Shown: positions 23,237 through 36,370, numbered from the stretch's first letter. The stretch: DNA of 64,000 bases from Cytobacillus oceanisediminis (GCF_003182355.1 NZ_QGTW01000021.1:1-64000); one strand, 5' to 3'. Notes: generated by a model not told the origin, from the sequence alone. Program-made: numbers and translations.

Positions 23237-26200
23237 TTGACAGGTCAACTAGTTCAGTATGGACGACACCGCCAACGTAGAAGTTACGCACGAATCAGTG
23301 AAGTTTTAGAATTACCAAATCTAATCGAAATCCAAACCTCTTCTTATCAATGGTTTCTTGATGAGGGTTTACGAGAAATGTTCCATGATATTTCTCCGAT
23401 TGAAGACTTTACTGGTAATTTGTCGCTTGAATTTATTGATTACAGCCTTGGCGAACCAAAATATTCCGTTGAGGAATCGAAAGAACGAGATGTTACATAT
23501 TCTGCACCTTTACGTGTGAAAGTGCGTCTTGTAAACAAAGAAACAGGCGAAGTTAAAGACCAGGATGTCTTTATGGGTGACTTCCCGCTTATGACAGAGA
23601 CAGGTACGTTCGTTATTAATGGAGCGGAACGTGTCATTGTATCCCAGCTTGTACGTTCACCGAGCGTATATTTCAGTGGAAAGCTTGATAAAAACGGGAA
23701 AAAAGGGTATACCGCAACCGTAATCCCGAACCGCGGCGCTTGGCTTGAGTATGAAACAGATGCCAAAGACGTCGTATACGTCAGAATAGATCGTACTCGG
23801 AAACTGCCCGTTACGGTTCTTTTGCGTGCACTTGGGTTCGGCTCTGATCAAGAGATCATCGATTTGATTGGAGACAACGAGTACATTCGCAACACGCTTG
23901 AAAAAGATAATACCGAAAGCACGGATAAGGCTTTACTTGAAATTTATGAACGCCTTCGTCCGGGTGAGCCGCCAACAGTCGAAAATGCGAAGAGCTTGCT
24001 TGTTTCAAGATTTTTCGACCCAAAACGCTATGACCTGGCGAATGTCGGCCGATATAAAATCAATAAAAAGCTTCATATTAAAAACCGTTTATTCGGGCAA
24101 AGACTGGCTGAAACACTTGTGGATCCGGAAACAGGCGAAATTATTGCGGAAAAAGGTGTTACACTTGACCGCCGTACATTGGACCGCATTATTCCTAATT
24201 TAGAGAAAGATATCGGTTTCAAAACAGTTAGCCTTTTAGGCGGAGTAGTAGATGATGATGTATTGCTTCAATCCATCAAGATTTACGCGCCAAACGAAGA
24301 TGGTGAAAAGGTCATCAATGTGATTGGGAATGCTTATGTTGAAGAAGCAGTGAAGAACATTTCACCTTCAGACATTATTGCTTCAATCAGTTATTTCTTT
24401 AATCTTCTTCACTCTGTGGGAGATACAGATGATATTGACCATCTTGGAAACAGACGCCTTCGTTCTGTCGGCGAACTATTGCAAAACCAGTTCCGTATTG
24501 GTTTATCCCGTATGGAACGTGTTGTCCGCGAGAGAATGTCTATTCAAGATACAAATACAATTACACCTCAGCAGCTGATTAACATTCGTCCTGTAATTGC
24601 TTCAATTAAAGAGTTCTTCGGAAGCTCTCAGTTGTCCCAGTTCATGGACCAAACAAATCCGCTTGCTGAATTAACACATAAACGCCGTCTTTCAGCGTTA
24701 GGGCCTGGCGGTTTGACTCGTGAACGTGCAGGTTTTGAAGTGCGTGACGTTCACTACTCCCACTATGGCCGTATGTGTCCGATTGAAACGCCTGAGGGAC
24801 CAAACATCGGATTGATTAACTCCTTATCTTCATTCGCGAAGGTGAACCGTTTTGGATTCATTGAAACACCTTATCGCCGCATCGATCCTGAGACAGGAAA
24901 AGTTACTTCCCGCATCGACTATCTGACAGCTGATGAAGAGGATAACTATGTAGTTGCCCAGGCGAATGCACTTCTTGGCGATGATGGTTCATTCCTTGAT
25001 GAAGAAGTAGTTGCCCGTTTCAAGGGTGAAAACACGGTTGTAAAACGCGATCGCGTCGATTACATGGATGTATCGCCTAAGCAAGTAGTTTCTGCAGCGA
25101 CAGCTTGTATTCCTTTCTTGGAAAACGATGACTCCAACCGTGCCTTAATGGGAGCGAACATGCAGCGTCAGGCTGTGCCTTTGATGCAGCCGGAAGCTCC
25201 AAGAGTTGGTACTGGTATGGAATATGTATCAGGTAAAGATTCCGGTGCTGCAGTCATCTGTAAACATGAAGGAATTGTTGAGCATGTTGAAGCACGCGAA
25301 GTTTGGGTTCGCCGCATACAAAATGTAGACGGACAGGAAGTAAAGGGCGATCTTGATAAATACAGAATGCTTAAGTTTATCCGTTCCAATCAGGGAACCT
25401 GCTACAACCAGCGTCCAATTGTTGCAGTCGGAAACCGTGTAACAAAAGGAGAAATCCTTGCTGACGGACCTTCTATGGAGCTTGGGGAATTAGCGCTTGG
25501 ACGAAACGTCCTTGTAGCCTTTATGACATGGGATGGATATAACTACGAGGATGCGATCATTATGAGTGAGCGCCTCGTAAAAGATGATGTCTATACATCT
25601 ATCCATATTGAAGAATACGAATCTGAATCCCGGGATACAAAGCTTGGGCCTGAAGAAATCACTCGTGATATCCCTAACGTTGGGGAAGATGCACTCCGCA
25701 ACCTTGATGAACGCGGAATTATCCGTACTGGCGCGGAAGTAAAAGACGGCGACCTTCTAGTTGGTAAAGTAACTCCTAAAGGGGTAACTGAACTAACTGC
25801 TGAAGAAAGGCTTTTACATGCAATCTTTGGTGAAAAGGCACGTGAAGTCCGTGATACGTCCCTCCGTGTGCCACATGGCGGCGGCGGTATAGTGCTGGAT
25901 GTTAAAGTGTTTAACAGGGAAGACGGTGACGAGCTTCCTCCAGGTGTGAACCAGCTTGTACGTGTATACATCGTTCAAAAGCGTAAAATCTCTGAAGGGG
26001 ACAAGATGGCCGGACGCCATGGTAACAAGGGTGTTATCTCCCGTATTTTACCGGAAGAAGATATGCCATATTTACCGGACGGCACTCCAGTAGACATCAT
26101 GTTAAACCCATTAGGGGTTCCGTCACGTATGAACATCGGACAGGTGCTTGAGCTTCACCTTGGTATGGCTGCCAGAGCTCTTGGCATTCATGTAGCTTCC

Positions 26201-26791
26201 CCTGTATTTGATGGTGCCCGTGAGGAAGATGTTTGGTCAACGATTCAAGAAGCAGGCATGGCCCGTGATGCAAAGACTGTCCTTTATGATGGACGCTCCG
26301 GCGAGCCATTTGACAATCGTGTATCAGTAGGCGTCATGTACATGATCAAACTGGCACACATGGTTGATGATAAGCTGCATGCCCGTTCAACAGGGCCATA
26401 CTCACTTGTTACGCAGCAGCCTCTGGGCGGTAAAGCTCAGTTTGGCGGACAGCGTTTCGGTGAGATGGAAGTATGGGCACTTGAAGCATATGGTGCTGCA
26501 TATACACTTCAGGAAATCCTGACTGTCAAATCCGATGATGTTGTAGGCCGTGTTAAAACTTACGAATCAATCGTGAAAGGCGAAAATGTTCCTGAGCCGG
26601 GCGTACCAGAGTCATTCAAGGTACTAATCAAGGAGCTTCAAAGTTTGGGTATGGACGTTAAGATCCTTTCAGGCGATGAAGAAGAAATTGAAATGCGCGA
26701 CCTGGAGGACGACGAAGAGGTTCAACAGGCTGAATCACTGACAATTGCACCAGAAACGCAAAACGAAGAGCAAGTAGTTACTAAAGAATAA
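23237..26791 (+). CDS. rpoB: RpoB, RNA polymerase beta subunit
   Basis: The beta subunit forms one pincer of RNA polymerase and much of the active site. The 1184-aa protein starts at TTG 23237 (GAGGGGTG about 8 nt upstream), giving TGQLVQYGRHRQRRSYARI, as in B. subtilis; GTG 23228 is an alternative. The rifampicin-binding cluster GSSQLSQFMDQTNPLAEL and THKRRLSALGPGG reads as wild type. The conserved KMAGRHGNKG and the C-terminal clamp GGKAQFGGQRFGEMEVWAL are intact. The acidic tail is slightly shorter than in B. subtilis (1193 aa). Confidence 0.97.
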   Translation: MTGQLVQYGRHRQRRSYARISEVLELPNLIEIQTSSYQWFLDEGLREMFHDISPIEDFTGNLSLEFIDYSLGEPKYSVEESKERDVTYSAPLRVKVRLVNKETGEVKDQDVFMGDFPLMTETGTFVINGAERVIVSQLVRSPSVYFSGKLDKNGKKGYTATVIPNRGAWLEYETDAKDVVYVRIDRTRKLPVTVLLRALGFGSDQEIIDLIGDNEYIRNTLEKDNTESTDKALLEIYERLRPGEPPTVENAKSLLVSRFFDPKRYDLANVGRYKINKKLHIKNRLFGQRLAETLVDPETGEIIAEKGVTLDRRTLDRIIPNLEKDIGFKTVSLLGGVVDDDVLLQSIKIYAPNEDGEKVINVIGNAYVEEAVKNISPSDIIASISYFFNLLHSVGDTDDIDHLGNRRLRSVGELLQNQFRIGLSRMERVVRERMSIQDTNTITPQQLINIRPVIASIKEFFGSSQLSQFMDQTNPLAELTHKRRLSALGPGGLTRERAGFEVRDVHYSHYGRMCPIETPEGPNIGLINSLSSFAKVNRFGFIETPYRRIDPETGKVTSRIDYLTADEEDNYVVAQANALLGDDGSFLDEEVVARFKGENTVVKRDRVDYMDVSPKQVVSAATACIPFLENDDSNRALMGANMQRQAVPLMQPEAPRVGTGMEYVSGKDSGAAVICKHEGIVEHVEAREVWVRRIQNVDGQEVKGDLDKYRMLKFIRSNQGTCYNQRPIVAVGNRVTKGEILADGPSMELGELALGRNVLVAFMTWDGYNYEDAIIMSERLVKDDVYTSIHIEEYESESRDTKLGPEEITRDIPNVGEDALRNLDERGIIRTGAEVKDGDLLVGKVTPKGVTELTAEERLLHAIFGEKAREVRDTSLRVPHGGGGIVLDVKVFNREDGDELPPGVNQLVRVYIVQKRKISEGDKMAGRHGNKGVISRILPEEDMPYLPDGTPVDIMLNPLGVPSRMNIGQVLELHLGMAARALGIHVASPVFDGAREEDVWSTIQEAGMARDAKTVLYDGRSGEPFDNRVSVGVMYMIKLAHMVDDKLHARSTGPYSLVTQQPLGGKAQFGGQRFGEMEVWALEAYGAAYTLQEILTVKSDDVVGRVKTYESIVKGENVPEPGVPESFKVLIKELQSLGMDVKILSGDEEEIEMRDLEDDEEVQQAESLTIAPETQNEEQVVTKE

Positions 26792-26834
26792 CTTTCATAT
26801 AAAACTGGAATCCAAAGTTCCTTAATTTCTTTGC

Positions 26835-26855
26835 GCTTCGCCTTCCGGGCGAAGC
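26835..26855 (+). other. Hairpin between rpoB and rpoC
   Basis: GCTTCGCC (26835-26842) pairs perfectly with GGCGAAGC (26848-26855) over a TTCCG loop. There is no T-run, so it is not an intrinsic terminator. It may be a processing or pausing site in the rpoB-rpoC mRNA. Confidence 0.6.
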
Positions 26856-26936
26856 TGCAGAGGGATATGTACTGGCAATCATGCTGCTATTGAGCAATAA
26901 GGGTAAAACCCGGAGATCAAAAGGGAGGTAGGCCCC

Positions 26937-29900
26937 TTGCTAGATGTAAACAATTTCGAGTATATGAAGATAGGTCTTGCTTCACCGGATAAGATTCGTT
27001 CTTGGTCACACGGTGAGGTCAAAAAACCTGAAACGATTAACTATCGTACATTAAAACCTGAAAAAGACGGTTTGTTCTGCGAACGCATCTTCGGACCAAC
27101 AAAGGACTGGGAATGTCATTGCGGTAAGTACAAGCGCGTCAGATACAAAGGTGTTGTCTGTGATCGATGCGGCGTTGAAGTAACCCGTGCAAAAGTCCGC
27201 CGTGAAAGAATGGGCCACATTGAACTTGCGGCTCCTGTATCCCACATTTGGTACTTTAAAGGTATCCCAAGCCGAATGGGACTTGTACTTGATATGTCAC
27301 CGCGTGCGCTTGAAGAAGTTATCTATTTCGCTTCTTATGTTGTAACTGATCCAGGCGATACAGCTCTAGAGAAGAAGCAGCTGCTTTCTGAAAAAGAATA
27401 CCGAGCATATCGTGAAAAATACGGAAACAAGTTCCAGGCATCCATGGGTGCTGAATCCATTAAGAAACTTCTTTCTGATATTGACCTCAACAAAGAAGTA
27501 GACGCTCTTAAAGAGGAACTAAAAACTGCACAGGGGCAGCGCCGTACGCGGGCAATTAAGCGCCTTGAAGTTCTTGAGGCTTTCCGTGGTTCTGGGAACG
27601 AACCTTCCTGGATGATTCTAGACGTTCTTCCGGTTATTCCTCCGGAGCTGCGTCCGATGGTACAGCTTGATGGCGGACGTTTTGCCACTTCTGACTTAAA
27701 CGACTTATACCGTCGTGTAATCAACCGGAACAATCGCTTAAAGCGTTTATTGGACCTTGGTGCACCAAGTATTATCGTTCAAAACGAAAAGCGTATGCTT
27801 CAGGAAGCTGTTGATGCGTTAATCGATAATGGCCGACGCGGCAGACCGGTTACAGGACCAGGAAACCGTCCGTTAAAGTCCTTGTCACACATGCTAAAGG
27901 GTAAGCAAGGCCGTTTCCGCCAAAACTTGCTGGGTAAGCGTGTTGACTACTCTGGCCGTTCTGTTATTGTCGTTGGGCCAAACTTAAAAATGTATCAGTG
28001 TGGACTTCCGAAAGAAATGGCATTGGAATTATTTAAGCCATTTGTTATGAAGGAATTAGTGGAAAAGGGTTTAGCCCATAACATCAAGTCTGCAAAACGT
28101 AAAATAGAAAGAGTACAGCCGGAAGTTTGGGACGTTCTTGAAAGTGTTATTAAAGAACACCCTGTATTGCTTAACCGTGCACCGACTCTTCACAGACTCG
28201 GTATTCAGGCGTTCGAACCTACATTGGTAGAAGGACGCGCCATTCGTCTTCACCCGCTTGTATGTACTGCATATAACGCCGACTTCGATGGTGACCAAAT
28301 GGCTGTTCACGTACCTTTATCGGCAGAAGCACAGGCTGAAGCACGTTTATTAATGCTTGCAGCACAGAACATTCTTAACCCGAAAGATGGTAAACCAGTT
28401 GTTACTCCTTCACAGGACATGGTATTAGGTAACTATTACCTTACTCTTGAAAGAGCTGGCGCTGTTGGCGAAGGCATGATTTTCAATGATACTAGTGAAG
28501 CATTGCTGGCCTACCAAAATGGCTATGTTCATTTGCATACTAGAGTAGCTGTCCATGCCGGATCCTTAAATAACCAGACGTTTACTGAAGAACAAAATAA
28601 AAAGCTATTATTAACTACGGTTGGTAAGCTTGTTTTCAACGAGATTTTGCCAGAGACATTCCCGTATATCAATGAACCTACAAAGGAAAATCTTGAGATA
28701 GAAACTCCTGAAAAGTACTTTGTAGAGCCTGCCACAGATGTGGCTGCTGCCATCAAGGAAATGCCTCTTGTTGATCCGTTTAAGAAAAAGATTCTTGGTA
28801 ATATCATTGCGGAAGTATTTAAACGTTTTAAAATTACTGAAACATCCAAAATGCTTGACCGCATGAAAAACCTTGGTTTCAGATACTCCACAAAAGCCGG
28901 CATCACTGTCGGTGTGGCCGATATCGTGGTATTAGGGGAGAAGCAGGAAATTATCCAGGAAGCACAGGGCAAGGTTGATAATGTAATGAAGCAGTTCAGA
29001 CGCGGTCTTATTACAGAAGATGAGCGTTATGATCGTGTTATTTCAATCTGGAGTGCAGCGAAGGATAATATTCAGTCCAAGCTGATGAAATCTTTGGATA
29101 AATCCAATCCGATATTTATGATGAGTGACTCGGGTGCCCGTGGTAACGCATCTAACTTCACTCAGTTAGCTGGTATGCGCGGGCTGATGGCCAACCCGGC
29201 TGGACGTATCATTGAATTACCGATTAAATCAAGTTTCCGTGAAGGTTTAACGGTTCTCGAGTACTTCATTTCTACTCACGGTGCCCGTAAAGGTCTTGCA
29301 GATACGGCTCTTAAAACTGCTGACTCAGGTTACCTGACTCGCCGTCTTGTAGACGTTGCGCAGGATGTTATCGTACGTGACGACGACTGCGGAACAGATC
29401 GCGGTTTGTTGATTGCTTCCCTTAAAGATGGAACAGAAGTAATCGAAGCACTTGAAGAACGTTTAATCGGCCGTTATGCAAGGAGAAATATTAAACATCC
29501 TGAAACCAGCGAAGTGATTGTTGCTGAAAACGGTTTGATCACTGAAGACATCGCCAATGAGATTGTTACAGCAGGCATTGAGAAGGTTTGGATCCGCTCT
29601 GCATTTACTTGCAACACTCGCCATGGTGTATGTAAGAAGTGCTACGGCCGCAACCTTGCTACTGGACAAGAGGTTGAAGTTGGTGAAGCTGTAGGTATCA
29701 TTGCTGCCCAATCCATCGGAGAACCTGGTACACAGTTAACAATGCGTACCTTCCATACCGGTGGTGTTGCCGGAGATGACATCACTCAAGGTTTACCTCG
29801 TATCCAGGAAATATTTGAAGCTCGTAACCCTAAGGGTCAAGCTGTTATTTCAGAAATTGATGGTGTTGTGGTCGGCATTAATGAAGGCCGCGACCGCCAG

Positions 29901-30536
29901 CATGAAATTGTGGTACAAGGTGAAGTTGAATCTAAAACATATACAGCACCTTATACAGCACGCCTAAAAGTCTCTGTTAACGATGAGGTAGTACGCGGTC
30001 AGGAATTGACAGAAGGTTCTATTGACCCTAAAGAGTTAATAAAAGTCAGAGATGTTACGGCTGTTCAAGAATACTTGCTGCGTGAAGTTCAAAAAGTATA
30101 CCGCATGCAGGGGGTTGAAATTGGAGATAAGCATATCGAAGTTATGGTGCGCCAGATGCTTCGCAAAGTGCGTGTAATTGATGCGGCAGAAACAGATGTG
30201 CTTCCAGGCACACTGCTTGATGTCCATCAGTTTACAGATGCCAACGAAAAAGCCCTTCTAGCTGGAAAAATGCCTGCAACAGGGCGCCCGGTGCTTCTTG
30301 GTATCACAAAAGCATCTCTTGAAACAGACTCCTTCTTATCTGCAGCATCCTTCCAGGAGACGACAAGAGTTCTTACTGATGCAGCGATCAAAGGCAAGCG
30401 CGATGAGCTCCTTGGCCTTAAAGAGAATGTAATTATTGGTAAACTTGTCCCTGCCGGAACAGGTATGCAGCGATACAGAAGAGCAGAGCCTTATACAAAC
30501 GAGGAAACGGCTGAAGATACTGTTACAGTAGAGTAA
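26937..30536 (+). CDS. rpoC: RpoC, RNA polymerase beta' subunit
   Basis: The beta' subunit carries the catalytic magnesium-binding motif NADFDGD (around residues 448-454) and the N-terminal zinc finger CHCGKY...CDRCGVEV (about 60-78). The second zinc cluster CNTRHGVCKKCYGRN lies near residue 885. The 1199-aa frame starts at TTG 26937 behind GGGAGG and matches the MLDVNNFEYM N-terminus of Bacillus. Trigger loop and bridge helix regions (TQLAGMRGLMANP, MRTFHTGGVAG) are intact. Confidence 0.97.
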   Translation: MLDVNNFEYMKIGLASPDKIRSWSHGEVKKPETINYRTLKPEKDGLFCERIFGPTKDWECHCGKYKRVRYKGVVCDRCGVEVTRAKVRRERMGHIELAAPVSHIWYFKGIPSRMGLVLDMSPRALEEVIYFASYVVTDPGDTALEKKQLLSEKEYRAYREKYGNKFQASMGAESIKKLLSDIDLNKEVDALKEELKTAQGQRRTRAIKRLEVLEAFRGSGNEPSWMILDVLPVIPPELRPMVQLDGGRFATSDLNDLYRRVINRNNRLKRLLDLGAPSIIVQNEKRMLQEAVDALIDNGRRGRPVTGPGNRPLKSLSHMLKGKQGRFRQNLLGKRVDYSGRSVIVVGPNLKMYQCGLPKEMALELFKPFVMKELVEKGLAHNIKSAKRKIERVQPEVWDVLESVIKEHPVLLNRAPTLHRLGIQAFEPTLVEGRAIRLHPLVCTAYNADFDGDQMAVHVPLSAEAQAEARLLMLAAQNILNPKDGKPVVTPSQDMVLGNYYLTLERAGAVGEGMIFNDTSEALLAYQNGYVHLHTRVAVHAGSLNNQTFTEEQNKKLLLTTVGKLVFNEILPETFPYINEPTKENLEIETPEKYFVEPATDVAAAIKEMPLVDPFKKKILGNIIAEVFKRFKITETSKMLDRMKNLGFRYSTKAGITVGVADIVVLGEKQEIIQEAQGKVDNVMKQFRRGLITEDERYDRVISIWSAAKDNIQSKLMKSLDKSNPIFMMSDSGARGNASNFTQLAGMRGLMANPAGRIIELPIKSSFREGLTVLEYFISTHGARKGLADTALKTADSGYLTRRLVDVAQDVIVRDDDCGTDRGLLIASLKDGTEVIEALEERLIGRYARRNIKHPETSEVIVAENGLITEDIANEIVTAGIEKVWIRSAFTCNTRHGVCKKCYGRNLATGQEVEVGEAVGIIAAQSIGEPGTQLTMRTFHTGGVAGDDITQGLPRIQEIFEARNPKGQAVISEIDGVVVGINEGRDRQHEIVVQGEVESKTYTAPYTARLKVSVNDEVVRGQELTEGSIDPKELIKVRDVTAVQEYLLREVQKVYRMQGVEIGDKHIEVMVRQMLRKVRVIDAAETDVLPGTLLDVHQFTDANEKALLAGKMPATGRPVLLGITKASLETDSFLSAASFQETTRVLTDAAIKGKRDELLGLKENVIIGKLVPAGTGMQRYRRAEPYTNEETAEDTVTVE

Positions 30537-30546
30537 ACTATTTATT

Positions 30547-30584
30547 GCGGTGCTTGCTTATTTAATAGCAAGTACCGCATTTTA
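30547..30584 (+). terminator. Hairpin terminator after rpoC
   Basis: GCGGTGCTTGCT (30547-30558) pairs over its whole length with AGCAAGTACCGC (30567-30578), followed by ATTTTAAA. The stem is strong but the T-run is poor, so termination may be partial. Confidence 0.6.
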
Positions 30585-30618
30585 AAGTGAATAAATTAAA
30601 TAAAAATCATTTTGCTTG

Positions 30619-30647
30619 TTGACATCGAAAAATGAAGATGGTACTAT
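30619..30647 (+). promoter_or_regulatory. SigA promoter of rplGB-rpsL-rpsG-fusA-tuf
   Basis: TTGACA (30619-30624), a 17-bp spacer and TACTAT (30642-30647) preceded by TGG form a strong extended promoter in the rpoC-rplGB gap. Confidence 0.8.
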
Positions 30648-30692
30648 AGCAAAGGTGCTCCTATTCACCGGATACTTTGGAGGATGTCGTAA

Positions 30693-30941
30693 ATGTCTTA
30701 TGATAAAGTATTGCAGGCAAAAAGTTTTATTGTAGGAACAAAGCAAACAGTTAAAGCTCTCAAAACTGGAACAATCAAAGAAGTGGTAGTTGCCAGAGAC
30801 GCTGATGCGAGAGTGACAGCGAAAGTGGTAAGTACAGCGAATGACATGAATGTTCCGATCTTATATGTGGATTCGATGAAAAGGCTCGGAAAAGCATGCG
30901 GGATTGAAGTGGGTGCGGCAGCTGTTGCCATAACTCTTTAA
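30693..30941 (+). CDS. rplGB: L7Ae-family K-turn-binding protein (YbxF/RplGB)
   Basis: The 82-aa protein belongs to the L7Ae/L30e family; the Bacillus homologue binds RNA kink-turns and associates with ribosomes in growth. Conserved features are GTKQTVKALKTG near the N-terminus, which contacts the K-turn, and the C-terminal GKACGIEVGAAAVAI. A GGAGG site precedes ATG 30693. First gene of the streptomycin operon here. Confidence 0.95.
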   Translation: MSYDKVLQAKSFIVGTKQTVKALKTGTIKEVVVARDADARVTAKVVSTANDMNVPILYVDSMKRLGKACGIEVGAAAVAITL

Positions 30942-31043
30942 AAACTGTTTTTGTAGATTGATATCTGCAAGAACTTTGTTTTTGCATCAAAATGAACCAC
31001 CTGGATGTGTGGGCTTAAACAAATTCGAAGGGAGGAAAAACAA

Positions 31044-31466
31044 ATGCCTACTATTAATCAATTAGTGCGCAAGCCGCGTCAAACTAAATCTGAGAAGTCT
31101 AATTCACCAGCGCTTAACAAAGGTTACAACAGCTTCAAGAAAGCACAAACTAATGTAGCTTCACCTCAAAAGCGTGGTGTATGTACTCGTGTTGGTACAA
31201 TGACTCCTAAGAAACCGAACTCAGCATTGCGTAAGTATGCACGTGTTCGTTTAACAAATGGTATCGAGGTTAATGCTTACATTCCTGGTATCGGACACAA
31301 CTTGCAAGAGCACAGTGTAGTGTTAATCCGTGGAGGCCGTGTAAAAGACTTACCGGGTGTGCGTTACCACATCGTGCGCGGCGCTTTAGATACTGCTGGT
31401 GTTAATAACCGTATGCAAGGCCGTTCAAAATACGGTGCTAAGCGTCCAAAAGCAGCTAAAAAATAA
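31044..31466 (+). CDS. rpsL: 30S ribosomal protein S12
   Basis: S12 lies at the decoding centre. The 140-aa protein starts at ATG 31044 after GGGAGGAAAAA (MPTINQLVRKPR); the frame to 31005 is not conserved. The decoding loop TPKKPNSALRK and the later GGRVKDLPGVRYH, sites of streptomycin-resistance changes, are of the wild-type sequence. It is followed by rpsG at 42 nt. Confidence 0.97.
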   Translation: MPTINQLVRKPRQTKSEKSNSPALNKGYNSFKKAQTNVASPQKRGVCTRVGTMTPKKPNSALRKYARVRLTNGIEVNAYIPGIGHNLQEHSVVLIRGGRVKDLPGVRYHIVRGALDTAGVNNRMQGRSKYGAKRPKAAKK

Positions 31467-31508
31467 TTCTATTAAATAGATAAACATCATTGAAAGGAGG
31501 AAAAATCC

Positions 31509-31979
31509 ATGCCACGTAAAGGTCCTGTAGCAAAAAGAGACGTATTGCCGGATCCGATTTACAACTCAAAGCTAGTTAGCCGCTTAATCAACAAAATGAT
31601 GGTTGACGGTAAAAGAGGTAAATCACAAGCTATTCTATATTCTGCATTTGACATCATTAGTGAACGTACTGGCAAAGAGCCAATGGAAGTATTTGATCAG
31701 GCGCTTAAAAACATCATGCCTGTACTTGAAGTAAGAGCACGCCGTGTAGGTGGAGCAAACTACCAAGTACCAGTTGAGGTGCGTCCAGATCGCCGTACTA
31801 CTCTTGGTCTTCGCTGGTTAGTAAACTATGCGCGTCTTCGCGGTGAGAAAACAATGGAAGAGCGTTTAGCTAACGAAATTCTAGATGCAGCTAACAACAC
31901 TGGTTCATCTGTTAAAAAGCGTGAAGATACACACAAAATGGCAGAAGCAAACAAAGCGTTTGCTCACTACCGCTGGTAA
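31509..31979 (+). CDS. rpsG: 30S ribosomal protein S7
   Basis: S7 organises the 3' domain of 16S rRNA in the head of the small subunit. The 156-aa protein has the N-terminal MPRKGPVAKRDVLPDPIY, the conserved RRVGGANYQVPVEV loop and the C-terminal AHYRW. Length is the family norm. It has an AAAGGAGG site and lies between rpsL and fusA. Confidence 0.97.
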   Translation: MPRKGPVAKRDVLPDPIYNSKLVSRLINKMMVDGKRGKSQAILYSAFDIISERTGKEPMEVFDQALKNIMPVLEVRARRVGGANYQVPVEVRPDRRTTLGLRWLVNYARLRGEKTMEERLANEILDAANNTGSSVKKREDTHKMAEANKAFAHYRW

Positions 31980-32030
31980 GATATATAGCTTAATCAAAAT
32001 AACACTCATACTAGGAAGGAGAAAGACCCA

Positions 32031-34109
<2,079 letters not shown>

Positions 34110-34158
34110 TTGATTTTACCTTTTTAATCAAGTATAACTACTATTGTAGGCAAAAAGT

Positions 34159-34186
34159 GCTGTGGATAGGGCAACCTCTCCACAGC
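34159..34186 (+). other. Hairpin in the fusA-tuf gap
   Basis: GCTGTGGA (34159-34166) pairs with TCCACAGC (34179-34186) across a 12-nt loop. It is followed by AACAAAATAC rather than T residues, so it is unlikely to terminate. It may stabilise or mark a processing site in the fusA-tuf mRNA. Confidence 0.5.
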
Positions 34187-34230
34187 AACAAAATACTTAA
34201 CTTTTATAATCTAAAGGAGGATTTTTCAAA

Positions 34231-35418
<1,188 letters not shown>

Positions 35419-35426
35419 TTATAAGA

Positions 35427-35460
35427 ACAGATGGGTGACGACCCATCTGTTTTTTGTTTT
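35427..35460 (+). terminator. Terminator after tuf
   Basis: ACAGATGGGT-GACG-ACCCATCTGT is a perfect 10-bp stem followed by TTTTTG TTTT. It ends the rpsL-tuf operon. Confidence 0.95.
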
Positions 35461-36165
35461 TTGACAGGCTAATTGGATTAGCGAAAATCTTGAAAATGAG
35501 TCTCTATTATATGTACACGGTGCTGATGTTTTATATATTAAACAAAAATTTTGTGGATCAAATTGAATTTGGAATTCATTAGAGCAAGGTGTAACGTAGA
35601 AGGAAAGTCTACAATATAGAAGATATATTTATTTATGTAAAAATATTATTCCTCTAGAAAATGACAGAGATCATACAAAATGGATCTGATTGTGGTGAAT
35701 AGTGCCTGTTAGATGAGAAAACCAGCAACAAATGGAACTAATCGTGTTGAATAGTGCCTGTTAGATCAGCAAACCAGTAACAAATGGAAATATCGTGAAG
35801 AATAGTGCCTTTCGATAGAGAAAGCCAGCAGCCATTGGAATTATCGGAAAGAATAGGTCATTCTAAAGACAAATCATTAAACGCAGAATCAGATTAGCCT
35901 AAACAGTACTGTCGACTAAATCTGCGATTATTGTTCGCAGAAAGGTGTGGCAATGAATTGAATTAGTTAACGATTTAAATTCATCAAATAAGCTCCTAGC
36001 TAATAAAACCAAACCCAAACATTTAAAAACTCTATACAACGCAACATTCGCTTAAAAAATAAAGATTCTTAAACCGAGTTTCTTCTATATAATAACCGCA
36101 CTATAATTCCCCCTTGAACCTTACTTCAATGCCTAAATGAAATATTTTGACTTCTTCCATTCCTA
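35461..36165. other. Long non-coding gap between tuf and rpsJ
   Basis: About 700 bp with no credible open frame or ribosome binding site on either strand. It holds the 51-bp tandem repeat (35674-35875) and AT-rich sequence without other recognised elements up to the S10 promoters. In many Bacillus genomes tuf and rpsJ are much closer. Confidence 0.75.
35674..35875 (+). repeat. 51-52 bp imperfect tandem repeat, about four copies
   Basis: The landmark GAATAGTGCCT starts at 35697, 35749 and 35800, and as GAATAGGTCAT at 35851, a period of 52, 51 and 51 bp. Each unit also has AAATGGA or ATTGGAA about 16 bp before the landmark and AAACCAG or AAGCCAG about 20 bp after it. The last copy is the most diverged. 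No coding frame is maintained across the units. Confidence 0.88.
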
Positions 36166-36194
36166 TTGAAAACTCACGAGATTGTCGTTATAAT
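36166..36194 (+). promoter_or_regulatory. S10 operon promoter P1
   Basis: TTGAAA (36166-36171), 17-bp spacer, TATAAT (36189-36194). It is a near-consensus SigA promoter 200 nt upstream of rpsJ. Confidence 0.8.
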
Positions 36195-36234
36195 AGTAAA
36201 AGTGTGCGAAACATAAAGAAATAACATATTCTTG

Positions 36235-36263
36235 TTGCATTTCATTTATTGTTTCTGTATAAT
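36235..36263 (+). promoter_or_regulatory. S10 operon promoter P2
   Basis: TTGCAT (36235-36240), 17-bp spacer, TATAAT (36258-36263). A second promoter in tandem, 69 bp downstream of P1, both feeding the S10-spc-alpha supercluster. Confidence 0.75.
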
Positions 36264-36370
36264 AGACAATGTTGGTCTTTGACTGCGATGATGTGAAAGG
36301 TTGCTGACACACCCGGCCGCTTTGCCATGGCGAGTGTGTGGGAAATTTTCACGGAGAATGTCTATATTAA
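36264..36370 (+). promoter_or_regulatory. Structured rpsJ leader
   Basis: GTGAAA (36294-36299) can pair with TTTCAC (36346-36351), and inside it ACACAC (36307-36312) pairs with GTGTGT (36334-36339), with GGC/GCC pairings at the tip. The nested stems lie between P2 and the rpsJ ribosome binding site. An autoregulatory role is possible but not shown by the sequence. Confidence 0.5.
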
